From: Rhodocyclaceae bacterium UBA5602
Lineage (GTDB): Bacteria > Pseudomonadota > Gammaproteobacteria > Burkholderiales > Rhodocyclaceae
DNA: 49,916 nucleotides
Assembly: GCA_002424865.1 (NCBI GenBank)
Contig: DILC01000077.1
Span: 34,921-84,836 of the forward strand
Reading direction: 5' to 3'
Positions 1-9,468 of this stretch are shown here, in pieces. The first letter of the stretch is position 1; each line of letters starts with the position of its first letter. Under the pieces are notes generated by a model. It was not told where the DNA came from. It made no database searches and was given only the letters and a program-made list of their open reading frames with translations. Both the position numbers and the translations under genes were made by a program.

Positions 1-648
<648 letters not shown>

Positions 649-715
649 GTCACGCCTTTGTCAGGAACCATGTCATACAATCCTCATCCAATGTTTCTTT
701 TAATGGAGCCTCCTC

Positions 716-1369
716 ATGATCTCTTTGCTACGCGTTGTTTCCGGCTTGCTTTTCGTCACGTTCATTGGCGCAACTGCAGCTTATGCAGATGGACCTCAGC
801 CGGGGCGCGACTATACGGTGCTTGAGCGGCCGCTCGCCTCCCCCAAAGACCAGATTGAAATCATTGAGTTTTTCTCTTACGGCTGCCCGCACTGCAAGGA
901 GTTTCATCCTGTGCTTGATGCCTGGGCCGCCACGCTCCCCAAAGATGTCACGCTACGCCGCGTGCCTGTCAGCTTTAATCGCCCACCCTGGGCACGGTTA
1001 TCGCGCTTGTATTTCACCCTGGACGCGCTGGGAGAAGCCCCCCGTTTGAATAGCGCCGTCTTTGCCGCGTTGCATGAAGAACGCGTTGCCATGAATAGCG
1101 ATGAAGCGGTAGTCGACTGGGCCGTTAAAAAAGGCCTGGACCGCAAAAAATTCAATGACATGTTCACTTCTTTCAGCATGGTGCAAACGCTTGTTCCTCG
1201 CGCGGACCAAGAGGCCGCATCTGCTGGCATTCGCGGTGTGCCCAGCCTCGTTGTCGATGGCAAGTATCTGCTCAACAATGAAGCTGCTGGCAGCTACGCT
1301 GGCCTGTTAAGCACGACGGACAAACTGATCGCCAAAGCCCGTGCCGAGCGCAAAAAGAAATCCAAATAA
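716..1369 (+). CDS. dsbA: Thiol:disulfide interchange protein DsbA
   Basis: The product is a periplasmic oxidase that introduces disulfide bonds into exported proteins. Its 217 residues begin with a signal peptide (hydrophobic residues about 4-20, likely cleavage after AYA at 22-24). The thioredoxin-fold active site is C57-P-H-C60 in the context FFSYGCPHC, and the cis-proline loop GVPSLVVDG lies near residue 180. Length and motif match the betaproteobacterial DsbA family. The C-terminus is unusually lysine-rich (KKKSK). dsbB starts 7 bp after the stop, so the oxidase and its membrane partner are very likely co-transcribed. Confidence 0.96.
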   Translation: MISLLRVVSGLLFVTFIGATAAYADGPQPGRDYTVLERPLASPKDQIEIIEFFSYGCPHCKEFHPVLDAWAATLPKDVTLRRVPVSFNRPPWARLSRLYFTLDALGEAPRLNSAVFAALHEERVAMNSDEAVVDWAVKKGLDRKKFNDMFTSFSMVQTLVPRADQEAASAGIRGVPSLVVDGKYLLNNEAAGSYAGLLSTTDKLIAKARAERKKKSK

Positions 1370-1376
1370 TTTTTCG

Positions 1377-1898
1377 ATGCCCGTGAAAACATCACTCGAT
1401 TCACTGCGCTGGCAACTCGCCCTGATTGGCCTGTCTGCCTTTGGACTGGTTGCCACTGGCTTGGGCCTGGCCCATACCCTCAACCTGGCAGCCTGTCCGT
1501 TATGCATTTTGCAGCGGATGCTTTATTTCGCGCTGGCGATGGCAGCTTTCATGGCCGGCCTGGCCGTGCAGCACCGAAAAACCAGCCGCCTCCTCATTGC
1601 ATTCATGGCTATGATAGCTGCCACAGGCGTCTATACCGCAGGCTACCAGACATGGTTGCAACGTTTTGCTATTGACACCAGCTGTGCCGCAAACCAGCCA
1701 TGGTGGGAGCGTTTTGTCTATTGGGCAGGAGAGAAAGCGCCCTGGTTTTTTGAAGCAACGGGTATGTGCTCTGAAGCTGGATGGAAGCTTTTGGGGCTGT
1801 CCATTGCGGAATGGTCGCTCATTGCGTTCTCGCTATTTACCCTGGTCGCCATTGGCTTGCTACGCCAGGAGTTGCTGAGGGTACGCGCAACCACATAG
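1377..1898 (+). CDS. dsbB: Disulfide bond formation protein DsbB
   Basis: This inner-membrane protein of 173 residues re-oxidises DsbA and passes electrons to quinone. Four hydrophobic segments are visible (about 13-33, 45-62, 70-90 and 140-162). The first periplasmic loop holds C40-P-L-C43 and the second holds C103 and C131, which is the four-cysteine pattern of DsbB. The fourth transmembrane segment is introduced by LSIAEWSLIAFS, typical of the family. I chose the ATG at 1377 because an earlier in-frame ATG at 1341 lies inside dsbA and would only add a hydrophilic tail. The 7-bp gap to dsbA indicates an operon. Confidence 0.95.
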   Translation: MPVKTSLDSLRWQLALIGLSAFGLVATGLGLAHTLNLAACPLCILQRMLYFALAMAAFMAGLAVQHRKTSRLLIAFMAMIAATGVYTAGYQTWLQRFAIDTSCAANQPWWERFVYWAGEKAPWFFEATGMCSEAGWKLLGLSIAEWSLIAFSLFTLVAIGLLRQELLRVRATT

Positions 1899-1924
1899 AC
1901 AACGACAAGACAACCCGCAAGCGG

Positions 1925-3400
1925 CTAAGCGTCGATCTTCAACTCACTGCCGACGCTTAGCCACTGCTTTGCCTCTTCGGCTAACACGGCTGCAGTCAAG
2001 GGCAGCCTTTCCAGCCCGCCGTCAGCAAAAGCCAGATGAAAACCGGATTTGGTAAACCGCATCGTCATGTCAGGCAAAGACTGATCATCCCGCACACGAT
2101 GCAGCAAGACAGCAATCCGCAAACAGCAAATCAAGGTCCACTCGGCCGCATCCTTTTGCAAGGGGCCCACACGTTCCAGTTTGCCGCGATGCGCCAATAC
2201 CATTTGCGATAAGCGAATCTGGTCGCGCCGAGAAAATCCCGGCATATCGGCATTCAACAGGATGTAAGCACTGTGTTTGTGATAACTCGAGTGGGCGACA
2301 GAAATACCCACTTCATGCAATCGCGCCGCCCAAACAAGAAACTGCGCATCGGCGTTATCCGCGTCTTGCGTGATGGGCACGAGCTGATGCAACAGACCGA
2401 GCGCCGTATTAGCCACCCTGCCCGCTTGCTGCCGATCAACTTCATAGCGCTGCATGAAGCGATTCACCGTCACTTCACGCATATCGTCATGATGATAGCG
2501 CTCCAACTGATCGTACAGCACCCCAAGACGCAACGCGCCTTCGGAAAAAACCATCCTATCCAGGTCGAACACATTAAAAATTGCCGACATGATGGCCAAG
2601 CCGCCAGGCAGCACTGGCAAACGATCCGCGCGCAACCCCTGCAGCCGCATCCGGGAAGCATTGCCCGCACGTATCAGCTCGGCACACAAGGCATTGAGCC
2701 CGCTACGGGTAATGCCATAATCTGACAACTTATTCTGCACCAGCAGTTCCATGATGGCTTTCGCCGTACCAGACGAACCAATGGCCGCCGCCCAGCCAAG
2801 CGCTTGATAGGCATGCACGATGGTTTGCAACTCTTGGCTTGCGGCCAGCTCTGCTGCGCAAAAATTATTCTTGTTGACCCGTCCTTGCGGAAAAAACCGC
2901 AAGCTATAACTCACACAACCCATGTAGAGCGATTCAAGCTCAAGCGGCTCGCCATTCTCGCCGATAATCAGTTCCGTCGACCCGCCGCCAATATCCACAA
3001 CCAACTGCCGTTGCTTCGGATTCGCCAAGGTATGGGCTACGCCAAGATAGATCAGGCGCGCTTCTTCCCGGCCCGAAATAACTTCGATGGGAAAGCCCAG
3101 CGTGGCTTCTGCTTTTTCCAAAAACGCCGCCGCATTTTTTGCGACCCTTAACGTATTGGTCGCTACAGCACGCACCGATGAAGCATCAAAGCCGCGCAAC
3201 CTTTCGGAAAAAATGGATAGCGCGCCAAGCCCCCTTTGCTGCGCTGCACTGTCCAGCAATTTGTCTGCCGTCAAGCCGGCCGCCAAACGGACCGTCTCTT
3301 TCAAACCATCCAGAGGATAAATTTGATGGTCAATAATCCGCCCAACCTGTAAGCGAAAACTATTGGAACCAAGATCAACAGCCGCAGTCAATTTATTCAT
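1925..3400 (-). CDS. ppx: Exopolyphosphatase (Ppx/GppA family)
   Basis: The 491-residue protein has the actin-like ASKHA phosphatase fold. The first phosphate loop is AAVDLGSNSFRL at residues 6-17, and the second is VVDIGGGSTELI near 133-144. A C-terminal HD-like helical domain contains AARLHEVGISVAHSSYHKHS. Such enzymes remove terminal phosphate from polyphosphate, and the family also includes pppGpp phosphatases (GppA). The divergent neighbour ppk makes polyphosphate, which favours the exopolyphosphatase role. The two start codons lie 98 bp apart and must share a regulatory region. I saw no clear Pho box there. Confidence 0.92.
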   Translation of the reverse strand: MNKLTAAVDLGSNSFRLQVGRIIDHQIYPLDGLKETVRLAAGLTADKLLDSAAQQRGLGALSIFSERLRGFDASSVRAVATNTLRVAKNAAAFLEKAEATLGFPIEVISGREEARLIYLGVAHTLANPKQRQLVVDIGGGSTELIIGENGEPLELESLYMGCVSYSLRFFPQGRVNKNNFCAAELAASQELQTIVHAYQALGWAAAIGSSGTAKAIMELLVQNKLSDYGITRSGLNALCAELIRAGNASRMRLQGLRADRLPVLPGGLAIMSAIFNVFDLDRMVFSEGALRLGVLYDQLERYHHDDMREVTVNRFMQRYEVDRQQAGRVANTALGLLHQLVPITQDADNADAQFLVWAARLHEVGISVAHSSYHKHSAYILLNADMPGFSRRDQIRLSQMVLAHRGKLERVGPLQKDAAEWTLICCLRIAVLLHRVRDDQSLPDMTMRFTKSGFHLAFADGGLERLPLTAAVLAEEAKQWLSVGSELKIDA

Positions 3401-3498
3401 TGTCCAATGATTTTAGCAACGATCATCATGAAACCGCTTGTCACACAAAAGAAACAAAAATGGCACATAATCGAACATCAGAATAAGGGTCATGCCAC

Positions 3499-5580
3499 AT
3501 GAATTTACAGCCGCGCGTCGAGAGCAATTTCCTGAACCGTGAGCTCTCGCTCCTTGCATTCAACCGGAGGGTGCTAGCCCAAGCTGCAGACCAGCGCATT
3601 CCCCTGCTCGAACGTTTACGCTTCCTGTGCATTTTCTCATCCAACCTGGATGAGTTTTTCGAAATTCGCGTGGCCAGTGTGCGCACAAAAATCAAACTCG
3701 ACAGCCAGGCTGTCGAAGCGGATGGCATGCTGCCCCAGGAGGTTTTTCGTCGGATTACCCAGCAAACCCACACCCTGGTTTCTGAACAATATGCTTTGCT
3801 TAATGACGACATCCTGCCCTCCCTGGCAAAGGAAAGCATTGCCTTTGTTCGTCGCGCCCAATGGACTGACGAGCAACGTCAATGGATACAAAATTACTTC
3901 CGCAGTGAAGTCATGCCGTTGCTCACGCCAATCGGCCTCGATCCGTCACATCCATTCCCCAAGGTACTCAACAAAAGCCTTAACTTTGCCGTCGAGCTAG
4001 TCGGCACAGATGCCTTTGGCAGGAACTCCGGCACGGCCATTGTCCAAGCCCCGCGTGCCTTGCCGCGCATTATCCGTTTGCCGCCCGAGTTGAGCGGAGC
4101 AAAAGACAGCTTCGTGTTTTTATCGTCCGTGATGCACCAGCATGTGGGCGCGCTTTTTTCCGGTATGGAAGTACTCGGCTGCTATCAATTCCGCGTCACC
4201 CGCAACTCTGACCTGTTTGTTGACGAAGAAGAAATTAAAAACCTGCGCCTGGCCTTGCAAGGTGAATTGCCACAGCGGCATTTTGGTGATGCGGTGCGCC
4301 TGGAAGTTGCGGATAATTGCTCTAGCAGCATGACCCAGTTTTTACTGCAGCAATTTGATCTGGATAAAAATGACCTGTATCGCGTGCCGGGCATCGTTAA
4401 TCTCGTGCGTTTGATGTCGGTACCGGATGAAGTCAATCGTCCCGATCTCAAGTATCCGAGCTTTCAACCCGGCATCCCCAAAACGCTGACCAAACGCGTG
4501 GATATTTTCAGCAGCATTCAAAAGCAGGACATCCTGTTGCATCATCCTTACCAGTCTTTCCTGCCGGTCATTACCCTGTTGCAACAGGCAGCGGATGATC
4601 CTCAGGTAGTCGCCATCAAAATGACGGTATATCGCACGGGAACAAACTCCGTCTTGATGGAACACCTCCTGCGCGCAGCCCAAAAGGGCAAGGAAGTCAC
4701 CGTAGTGGTTGAACTCATGGCGCGATTCGATGAAGAAGCCAATTTGTCCATTGCCTCGCGACTGGAAGAGGTGGGCGTGCATGTGGTGTATGGCGTCGTA
4801 GGTTACAAAACCCACGCCAAAATGTTGATGATACTGCGCCGTGAAGGGCAAGGCTACCGCCGTTATATCCATTTGGGCACAGGCAATTATCACCCCCGCA
4901 CAACCCGCATTTACACTGATTTTGGTTTGCTGACTTGCAATCCTGACATGGGTGATGATGTCAATGAAGTCTTTAAACAACTCACCGGACTGGGCAAGGC
5001 AAACCAGCTAAAGCATCTCTGGCAGGCGCCGTTCTCTTTGCATGCCAACATGCTGGCTGCCATCCGCAGTGAAACGGCTGCCGCGCGCGAAGGGCAGCCT
5101 GCCCGCATCATTGCCAAGATGAACTCCTTGCTGGAGCCTGAAATCATTGAGGCACTGTATGAGGCCAGCCAAGCGGGCGTCACCATCGACTTGATTGTTC
5201 GGGGGGTCTGTTCTTTGCGGCCTGGGGTCAAAGGCTTGTCTGAAAATATCCGCGTGCGCTCCGTCATTGGCCGCCTGCTGGAACACCACCGGATTTTTTA
5301 TTTCCACGCCCGTGGCGCACAGCATATTTACCTCTCCAGCGCCGACTGGATGGAACGCAATTTCTTCCGCCGCATTGAAGTGAGCTTTCCTGTACTGGAC
5401 CCCAAGCTCAAACGCCGCGTTTTCAAGGAAGGCTTGCAACCTTACCTGGCTGACAACACGCAAGCCTGGGAGATGAATAGCCAAGGCGAGTATGCCATCA
5501 AGCCCACCAAACGCGCACGGCTTTGCGCCCAGGAGCGGTTGTTAGCCGCCCTGCAGGCGCCTTCCATCAATGAACTGTAA
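3499..5580 (+). CDS. ppk: Polyphosphate kinase 1
   Basis: The 693-residue enzyme reversibly transfers the gamma phosphate of ATP onto a polyphosphate chain. The N-terminal domain begins with the typical NRELSLLAFNRRV, and the SNLDEFFEIRVA motif follows. Two phospholipase-D-like catalytic domains lie in the C-terminal half. The predicted autophosphorylated histidine is H465 in GTGNYHPRT, and a second conserved histidine stands at 603 in IFYFHARG. Full length and domain order match PPK1. The last 14 bp overlap the end of convergent sppA, so neither gene has room for a conventional terminator after its stop. Confidence 0.97.
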   Translation: MNLQPRVESNFLNRELSLLAFNRRVLAQAADQRIPLLERLRFLCIFSSNLDEFFEIRVASVRTKIKLDSQAVEADGMLPQEVFRRITQQTHTLVSEQYALLNDDILPSLAKESIAFVRRAQWTDEQRQWIQNYFRSEVMPLLTPIGLDPSHPFPKVLNKSLNFAVELVGTDAFGRNSGTAIVQAPRALPRIIRLPPELSGAKDSFVFLSSVMHQHVGALFSGMEVLGCYQFRVTRNSDLFVDEEEIKNLRLALQGELPQRHFGDAVRLEVADNCSSSMTQFLLQQFDLDKNDLYRVPGIVNLVRLMSVPDEVNRPDLKYPSFQPGIPKTLTKRVDIFSSIQKQDILLHHPYQSFLPVITLLQQAADDPQVVAIKMTVYRTGTNSVLMEHLLRAAQKGKEVTVVVELMARFDEEANLSIASRLEEVGVHVVYGVVGYKTHAKMLMILRREGQGYRRYIHLGTGNYHPRTTRIYTDFGLLTCNPDMGDDVNEVFKQLTGLGKANQLKHLWQAPFSLHANMLAAIRSETAAAREGQPARIIAKMNSLLEPEIIEALYEASQAGVTIDLIVRGVCSLRPGVKGLSENIRVRSVIGRLLEHHRIFYFHARGAQHIYLSSADWMERNFFRRIEVSFPVLDPKLKRRVFKEGLQPYLADNTQAWEMNSQGEYAIKPTKRARLCAQERLLAALQAPSINEL

Positions 5581-6535
5581 TGCGTGAAAAAACACTGGCC
5601 GCGCCTGTTGCCATATCCGCGCCCAGCCGTTGCGCGAATTTTTCGGCAATATTTGATTCCACGGTGAAGTTGTGGATTTTTTCTGCCTTGATCACATCAC
5701 GCGCCACACTCTCAGCCGTGCCGTAACCATCCGCCAAGCCCATGTCGATACTCTTGGCCCCGCTCCACATCAGGCCTGAAAAAATCTCCGGCGTTTCTTT
5801 CAGGCGCTTGCCGCGGCCACGGCGAACTACATCAATAAACTGTGCGTGAATCTCAGCCAACATGCTTCTGGCATAGTCTTTTTGCTGCTGGGACTGTGGC
5901 GAGAAAGGATCCATAAATCCCTTATTTTCTCCAGCGGTAATTAACCGGCGCTCCACCCCGAGTTTTTCCATCGTGCCGGTAAACCCAAATCCGTCCATCA
6001 ACACCCCAATGGAGCCAACAATACTGGCCTTATCAACAAATATCTTGTCCGCTGCCGCCGCAACATAATAGCCACCTGAAGCACAAACATCCTCGACCAC
6101 GACATACAGCGGAATCGACGGATAAGCCTGCCGCAAACGCACAATCTCATCGTTAATCATGCCCGCTTGCACCGGGCTGCCACCCGGACTGTTGATGCGT
6201 AAAACAACGCCTGCTGTATTTTTATTCTTGAAGGCATTGCGTAGCGCCGTGTTAATGTCTTTGGCGCTCACACCGCCTTTATCTTGAATAACCCCATTCA
6301 AATTGACCAGTGCGGTAATTTTCTGGCCTTCAGCCAAATGGTCTGCGCCGCCAAAATCCATCACCAAGGCAAGGATCACGCTAAGATAAACAAATCCCAG
6401 CAGCTTGAATAAGACTCCCCACCGACGACTGCGCCGTTGCTCGGTAATTGCCGCAAGCGCGATATTTTCAATGGCCCGCCGCTCCCATTGGTCGTCACCC
6501 ACCGGCTTTTGAACTCGATTTTCATCCTGCGACAT
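5567..6535 (-). CDS. sppA: Signal peptide peptidase SppA, short form (peptidase S49)
   Basis: This inner-membrane serine protease of 322 residues degrades signal peptides after their release. A cytoplasmic N-terminal tail of about 40 residues precedes one transmembrane anchor (about 41-60). The SPGGSP motif lies at 116-121. The Ser/Lys dyad is predicted to be S153 (ASGGYYVAAA) and K205 (AGENKGFMDPF); the 52-residue spacing equals that of the short Bacillus-type enzymes. It lacks the duplicated N-terminal domain of E. coli SppA. The gene converges on ppk with a 14-bp overlap. Upstream lies a 268-bp gap containing one copy of a terminator-like repeat, then queD. Confidence 0.93.
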   Translation of the reverse strand: MSQDENRVQKPVGDDQWERRAIENIALAAITEQRRSRRWGVLFKLLGFVYLSVILALVMDFGGADHLAEGQKITALVNLNGVIQDKGGVSAKDINTALRNAFKNKNTAGVVLRINSPGGSPVQAGMINDEIVRLRQAYPSIPLYVVVEDVCASGGYYVAAAADKIFVDKASIVGSIGVLMDGFGFTGTMEKLGVERRLITAGENKGFMDPFSPQSQQQKDYARSMLAEIHAQFIDVVRRGRGKRLKETPEIFSGLMWSGAKSIDMGLADGYGTAESVARDVIKAEKIHNFTVESNIAEKFAQRLGADMATGAASVFSRITVH

Positions 6536-6654
6536 TCTGTTAATCCTTTAACAATAAGCTGCCAATAAAATAATCCGCTGCTTAAAATCCAACCTACCGC
6601 TCATAGTTCCGATGAGCCGCCCCGAACCATGAAATCCGCCAACCTCATTGCACC

Positions 6655-6711
6655 AAGGGCTGGCAAATAGCCCGCCCATCCTTCCCTCGCGGGGAGGCTT
6701 CTATCCGGCTC
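6655..6711. repeat. Terminator-like repeat, copy 1 (no T-tract)
   Basis: This stretch shares a long, slightly gapped match with 9469-9536: AAGGGCTGGCAAATA, then AGCCCGCC, CCCATCCTTCCCTCGC and GGGAGGCTTCT. It lies between the end of queD and the start of sppA. Compared with the second copy it lacks the run of A residues and a CTG triplet. On the minus strand it therefore has the hairpin halves but no U-tract, so it is probably not an active terminator. The rest of the gap 6536-6803 shows no gene. Confidence 0.6.
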
Positions 6712-6803
6712 GCTGCGCCCGGTGATGACACAGCGCACTTGCCCAAGTATTTCACGTTAATGCGAAAATACAACCTAGCTCAGCCTGACGCTTGCCCACG
6801 CGC

Positions 6804-7247
6804 TCAATCCCTGAACGCATCCGCCCAGCAGTTCGGCGTCTCGAACAAACGTATGCGCTCCAGGCGGATCAGGTTGCCATACGTTGCCTGATACACCCTG
6901 TCCAAAATCTCAAACGCAGTGCGCGCAAGGTTTTCAGCCGTGGGAACCGCATCCATGATGACTGTCTTATGGTGGGGCAAAGTCGCCAGGAATCCCGCCA
7001 CGGCATGATCCTCCCGCCACACCAAAAACGCGTGATCCCAGACGTCAATCACGTGCGTCTTGGCCAGCATTTTGACTTCGGAAAAATCCATCACCATACC
7101 GTTATCCGACTGTCCCGGCAGATTTTTGACCTGCCCCGTCAGCGTGATCTCCAGCGCATACCGATGGCCATGCAAATGACGGCACTGGCTCTTATGATCG
7201 GGAATCCGGTGACCGGCATCAAATTCAAGGCGGCGGGTAATTTGCAT
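6804..7247 (-). CDS. queD: 6-carboxy-tetrahydropterin synthase QueD / PTPS family
   Basis: The 147-residue protein belongs to the 6-pyruvoyl-tetrahydropterin synthase family. In bacteria QueD converts 7,8-dihydroneopterin triphosphate to 6-carboxy-tetrahydropterin on the way to queuosine. Zinc ligands are H13, H26 and H28 (in HLHGH), and the nucleophilic cysteine is C22. The C-to-H-to-H spacing is that of E. coli QueD. The C-terminal ETPNCWADA resembles the family's glutamate motif. The gene is divergent from a radical SAM gene. No other queuosine gene is visible here. Confidence 0.88.
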   Translation of the reverse strand: MQITRRLEFDAGHRIPDHKSQCRHLHGHRYALEITLTGQVKNLPGQSDNGMVMDFSEVKMLAKTHVIDVWDHAFLVWREDHAVAGFLATLPHHKTVIMDAVPTAENLARTAFEILDRVYQATYGNLIRLERIRLFETPNCWADAFRD

Positions 7248-7418
7248 GGGAGCGAAGTTTTCGTAACGAAATGTGCATCTGCAACAAAGACTGCATTATA
7301 GTGAGCTTATCGCGTGCTCTTGGCGCCATTTGCGATTAGATTGTGCGCCCAAAGCGTTTTAGCGCACCGTTCCTTTTCCACCCTTGAGCCTCGCCGTCCC
7401 CAAGGGGACTACCCTTGC

Positions 7419-7443
7419 GCCGTCTTGCCAGCGCCGACTTTTC
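7419..7443 (+). repeat. Dispersed CAGCGCCGACTTT repeat, copy A
   Basis: A 25-bp element runs from GCCGTC to the T-run after the core CAGCGCCGACTTT. It lies 10 bp before the chosen radical SAM start. The CAAGGGGACT upstream of it also precedes the polA copy, so these two copies may share a longer module. Confidence 0.8.
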
Positions 7444-7453
7444 CAATCACGCC

Positions 7454-8314
7454 ATGCAAAAAATCTTACTCACAGCCACGGATCATGCACGCAATAGCAC
7501 AGGCATGCAGTACGTCTACCCCGTACTCTCCCGCCGGGCTGGCGGCATATCCATTGGCATTAATCTCAACCCTAACAACGCCTGCAACTGGCAATGCATT
7601 TACTGCCAAGTGCCAAACCTTACTCGGGGCGCGCCCCCGCCGATCAACCTCGACCTGCTGCAAGAAGAGCTCACCAGCCTGCTGGCTGCCATAGAAGAAG
7701 GAAGCTTGTCTTTTGCGTCCGACGAAGCGCCACACAAGCAATACGGATTAGCGGATGTACGTGACGTAGCATTCTCAGGCAATGGAGAACCCACCAGCAC
7801 CGCGGAATTTCCGCTGGCCGTATCGCTTGTTCAAAATATATTAAAAACCCATGGCTTGGAACGGCAAGTGAAGATACGACTGATCACCAACGGCAGCTTG
7901 CTGGATCGTCCGGAAGTCCAAACAGGCATCGGCCAAATCGGCCAGGCCGCAGGGGAAGTGTGGTTCAAAATAGATAGCGCCAACGCAGCTGGCATGTCCA
8001 GCATCAATGGGGTTGATCTTAAACCCGAGGCAGTCGCAAGACGTCTTGCCCGCTGCGCGAGCCTGGCACCCACCTGGGTGCAAACCTGCCTGTTTGCGCT
8101 GGATAACGAGCCCCCTGGCGAGGCCGAAATCAACCAATACATAGCGCTCATTGCGCCCCTGGCAAGGCAACTCGAAGGCGTGCACCTCTACGGCCTGGCC
8201 AGGCCTTCTCTCCAGGCCCAAGCACACCGCTTAACGCGCCTTGACCCACAAACACTGGAAAAAATTGCAACAAAAGTGCGCAAACTAGGACTCACCGTCC
8301 ATGTCAGCCCCTAG
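7454..8314 (+). CDS. Radical SAM protein of unknown substrate
   Basis: The 286-residue protein is a compact radical SAM enzyme. The cluster-binding cysteines are C44, C48 and C51 (CNWQCIYC, CX3CX2C). The SAM-binding region follows with FSGNGEPTS, a GGE-type motif, at about 116-124. An ITNGSLL strand lies near 153. It resembles the COG0731-like Fe-S oxidoreductases often annotated only as radical SAM protein. I see no auxiliary cluster motif or extra C-terminal domain. I chose the ATG at 7454; an in-frame TTG at 7415 would place the dispersed repeat inside the protein. The gene is divergent from queD, but its CX3CX2C spacing and lack of other queuosine genes make a QueE role uncertain. Confidence 0.8.
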   Translation: MQKILLTATDHARNSTGMQYVYPVLSRRAGGISIGINLNPNNACNWQCIYCQVPNLTRGAPPPINLDLLQEELTSLLAAIEEGSLSFASDEAPHKQYGLADVRDVAFSGNGEPTSTAEFPLAVSLVQNILKTHGLERQVKIRLITNGSLLDRPEVQTGIGQIGQAAGEVWFKIDSANAAGMSSINGVDLKPEAVARRLARCASLAPTWVQTCLFALDNEPPGEAEINQYIALIAPLARQLEGVHLYGLARPSLQAQAHRLTRLDPQTLEKIATKVRKLGLTVHVSP

Positions 8315-8398
8315 CCATTCCCATGACCTCAGTGACGCGGCTGCGCCTGACAAGCGGATGGCGCGAGCCGTTGGCGGATTCCAACGCGGTTCAGGAAC

Positions 8399-8692
8399 TT
8401 ACTTTTTCGCCGCTGCCTTCGCTTCTTTTTTCAACTCTTTCAAGACAGTCGGCTTCGCGGTGCGCAAATACTCGATAACTTCCATATCTTCGCGCTTGAT
8501 TTTCTTGATGTCGATATTTTCGACATACACCAAGCGCACAAGTTCTTGCACTGGCCGCGGCATATTGCGCCCATTCTCATAGCGCGAACCACCGCTCTGC
8601 GTCACACCCAAGCGCGCCCAAAACTGTTGTTGATTGATCCCGAGTTTTAACCGGATAGATGCAACATCGATCACTGCCTTTTCCGCTTTCAT
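8399..8692 (-). CDS. Small helix-turn-helix (XRE-like) protein
   Basis: The 97-residue protein has an N-terminal XRE-like DNA-binding domain. Residues about 11-45 read as helix-turn-helix (IRLKLGINQQQFWARLGVTQSGGSRYENG, written here only to mark the span's ends IRL and ENG). The C-terminal tail is strongly basic (KELKKEAKAAAKK). A GGAG ribosome-binding site lies 7 bp before the ATG. There is no toxin gene beside it, so a toxin-antitoxin role is not supported. It sits between the radical SAM gene and tRNA-Ser. The targets are unknown. Confidence 0.75.
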   Translation of the reverse strand: MKAEKAVIDVASIRLKLGINQQQFWARLGVTQSGGSRYENGRNMPRPVQELVRLVYVENIDIKKIKREDMEVIEYLRTAKPTVLKELKKEAKAAAKK

Positions 8693-8902
8693 TTCAATCT
8701 CCTTGAATAAAAAACCACACGAGGACTCACATCAAATCTGGACCGAAATACCAGCCAACAAGCTAACAGCATACACCTCCGAATAATCAAACAGAATAGA
8801 CCGGCCTTGATTCCCTTGAAATTATTCGCTAACTTATTTTCCATGCGCAAACATCACGGCCAATCGGCATTCCTCTTGTCTGATAGAATGCGCGCCAACA
8901 TT

Positions 8903-8992
8903 GGAAGCGTGGCAGAGCGGTTGAATGCACCAGTCTTGAAAACTGGCAACGTCGCAAGGCGTTCGTGAGTTCGAATCTCACCGCTTCCGCCA
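8903..8992 (+). tRNA. tRNA-Ser (anticodon UGA)
   Basis: The 90-nt cloverleaf has acceptor strands GGAAGCG and CGCTTCC with an encoded GCCA end. The anticodon arm CCAGTCTTGAAAACTGG carries TGA. A long variable arm (AACGTCGCAAGGCGTT) and the T-arm GTTCGAATC identify a type II serine tRNA. A TAGAAT -10-like hexamer lies at 8884-8889. A phage gene remnant follows within 175 bp, consistent with an old integration next to this tRNA. Confidence 0.97.
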
Positions 8993-9078
8993 AGTCATTC
9001 ACTTGGCATTAGCCCAAAAATCCCTTGAAAATCAGTCGTAAAGCCGCTTCTCGACAGGTTCTGCACAGGTGTTGTTGA

Positions 9079-9095
9079 AACAACTAGAGGTTGTT
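9079..9095. repeat. Short inverted repeat AACAAC-N5-GTTGTT
   Basis: Two perfect 6-bp arms surround TAGAG, and a further GTTGTT stands at 9071-9076. The site lies between tRNA-Ser and the phage remnant. It could be a leftover operator or recombinase site, but nothing else supports a function. Confidence 0.35.
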
Positions 9096-9166
9096 AAAAG
9101 GGGTATAAAGGGGGGGCGCTACGCCCAGTTTGCCCTTCGATCATGTTGTCGGCGATGGCAAAATGA

Positions 9167-9457
9167 TCAACCGAGCATCTCCGGTACGACCGTACTGCGA
9201 GCGACCCGCCCAAACTGCTTGTGATAGGTGATCGAGCTTGCCTGCCGCTCGGCAACCCATCCTCCGCGTGCCGCGTAGGCGTCCCGTGCGGCCAAAGTGG
9301 GGTGCTGGATGACGGTCATTCCGTTGTACTCTTTCTCATCGACATGGTGTCGGTGGCCGACATGCACGTAACGCTTCGTTGTCGCACCCCAATGCTTAGG
9401 GAACTGCGCCGCAAACAAGCCCGGCAACTCTGCGTTCTTGACCATGTGACCATGAAA
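9167..9457 (-). pseudogene. Truncated phage-type metallophosphoesterase (prophage remnant)
   Basis: The frame is open from 9457, just after a stop codon, to the TGA at 9167. It encodes about 96 residues that look like the C-terminal part of phage calcineurin-like phosphoesterases. It begins with FHGH and continues with the second metal-binding motif RYVHVGHRHH, then the family-like LAARDAYAARGGW and ITYHKQFG. The N-terminal half with the D-x-H and GNHD metal motifs is absent. The break coincides with the edge of the terminator-like repeat at 9469. An internal ATG exists at 9445, but a 93-residue product would lack a full active site. The position 175 bp from tRNA-Ser suggests a relic of an integrated element. 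I saw no duplicated tRNA 3' end marking an att site. Confidence 0.7.
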
Positions 9458-9468
9458 TCATTGCGTCA

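Noticed and set aside
658..681. TTGTCA and TACAAT before dsbA as a promoter.
   Set aside because: The spacing is only 12 bp, too short for sigma-70.
3401..3498. Possible Pho box or sigma-70 promoter in the ppx-ppk gap.
   Set aside because: TTGTCA and CATAAT are 22 bp apart and only one Pho-like half-site exists.
8399..8692. HTH protein as an antitoxin.
   Set aside because: There is no partner gene on either side.
8903..9457. Search for a duplicated tRNA 3' end as an att site near the phage remnant.
   Set aside because: No second copy of the GAATCTCACCGCTTCC end was seen within the next 500 bp.
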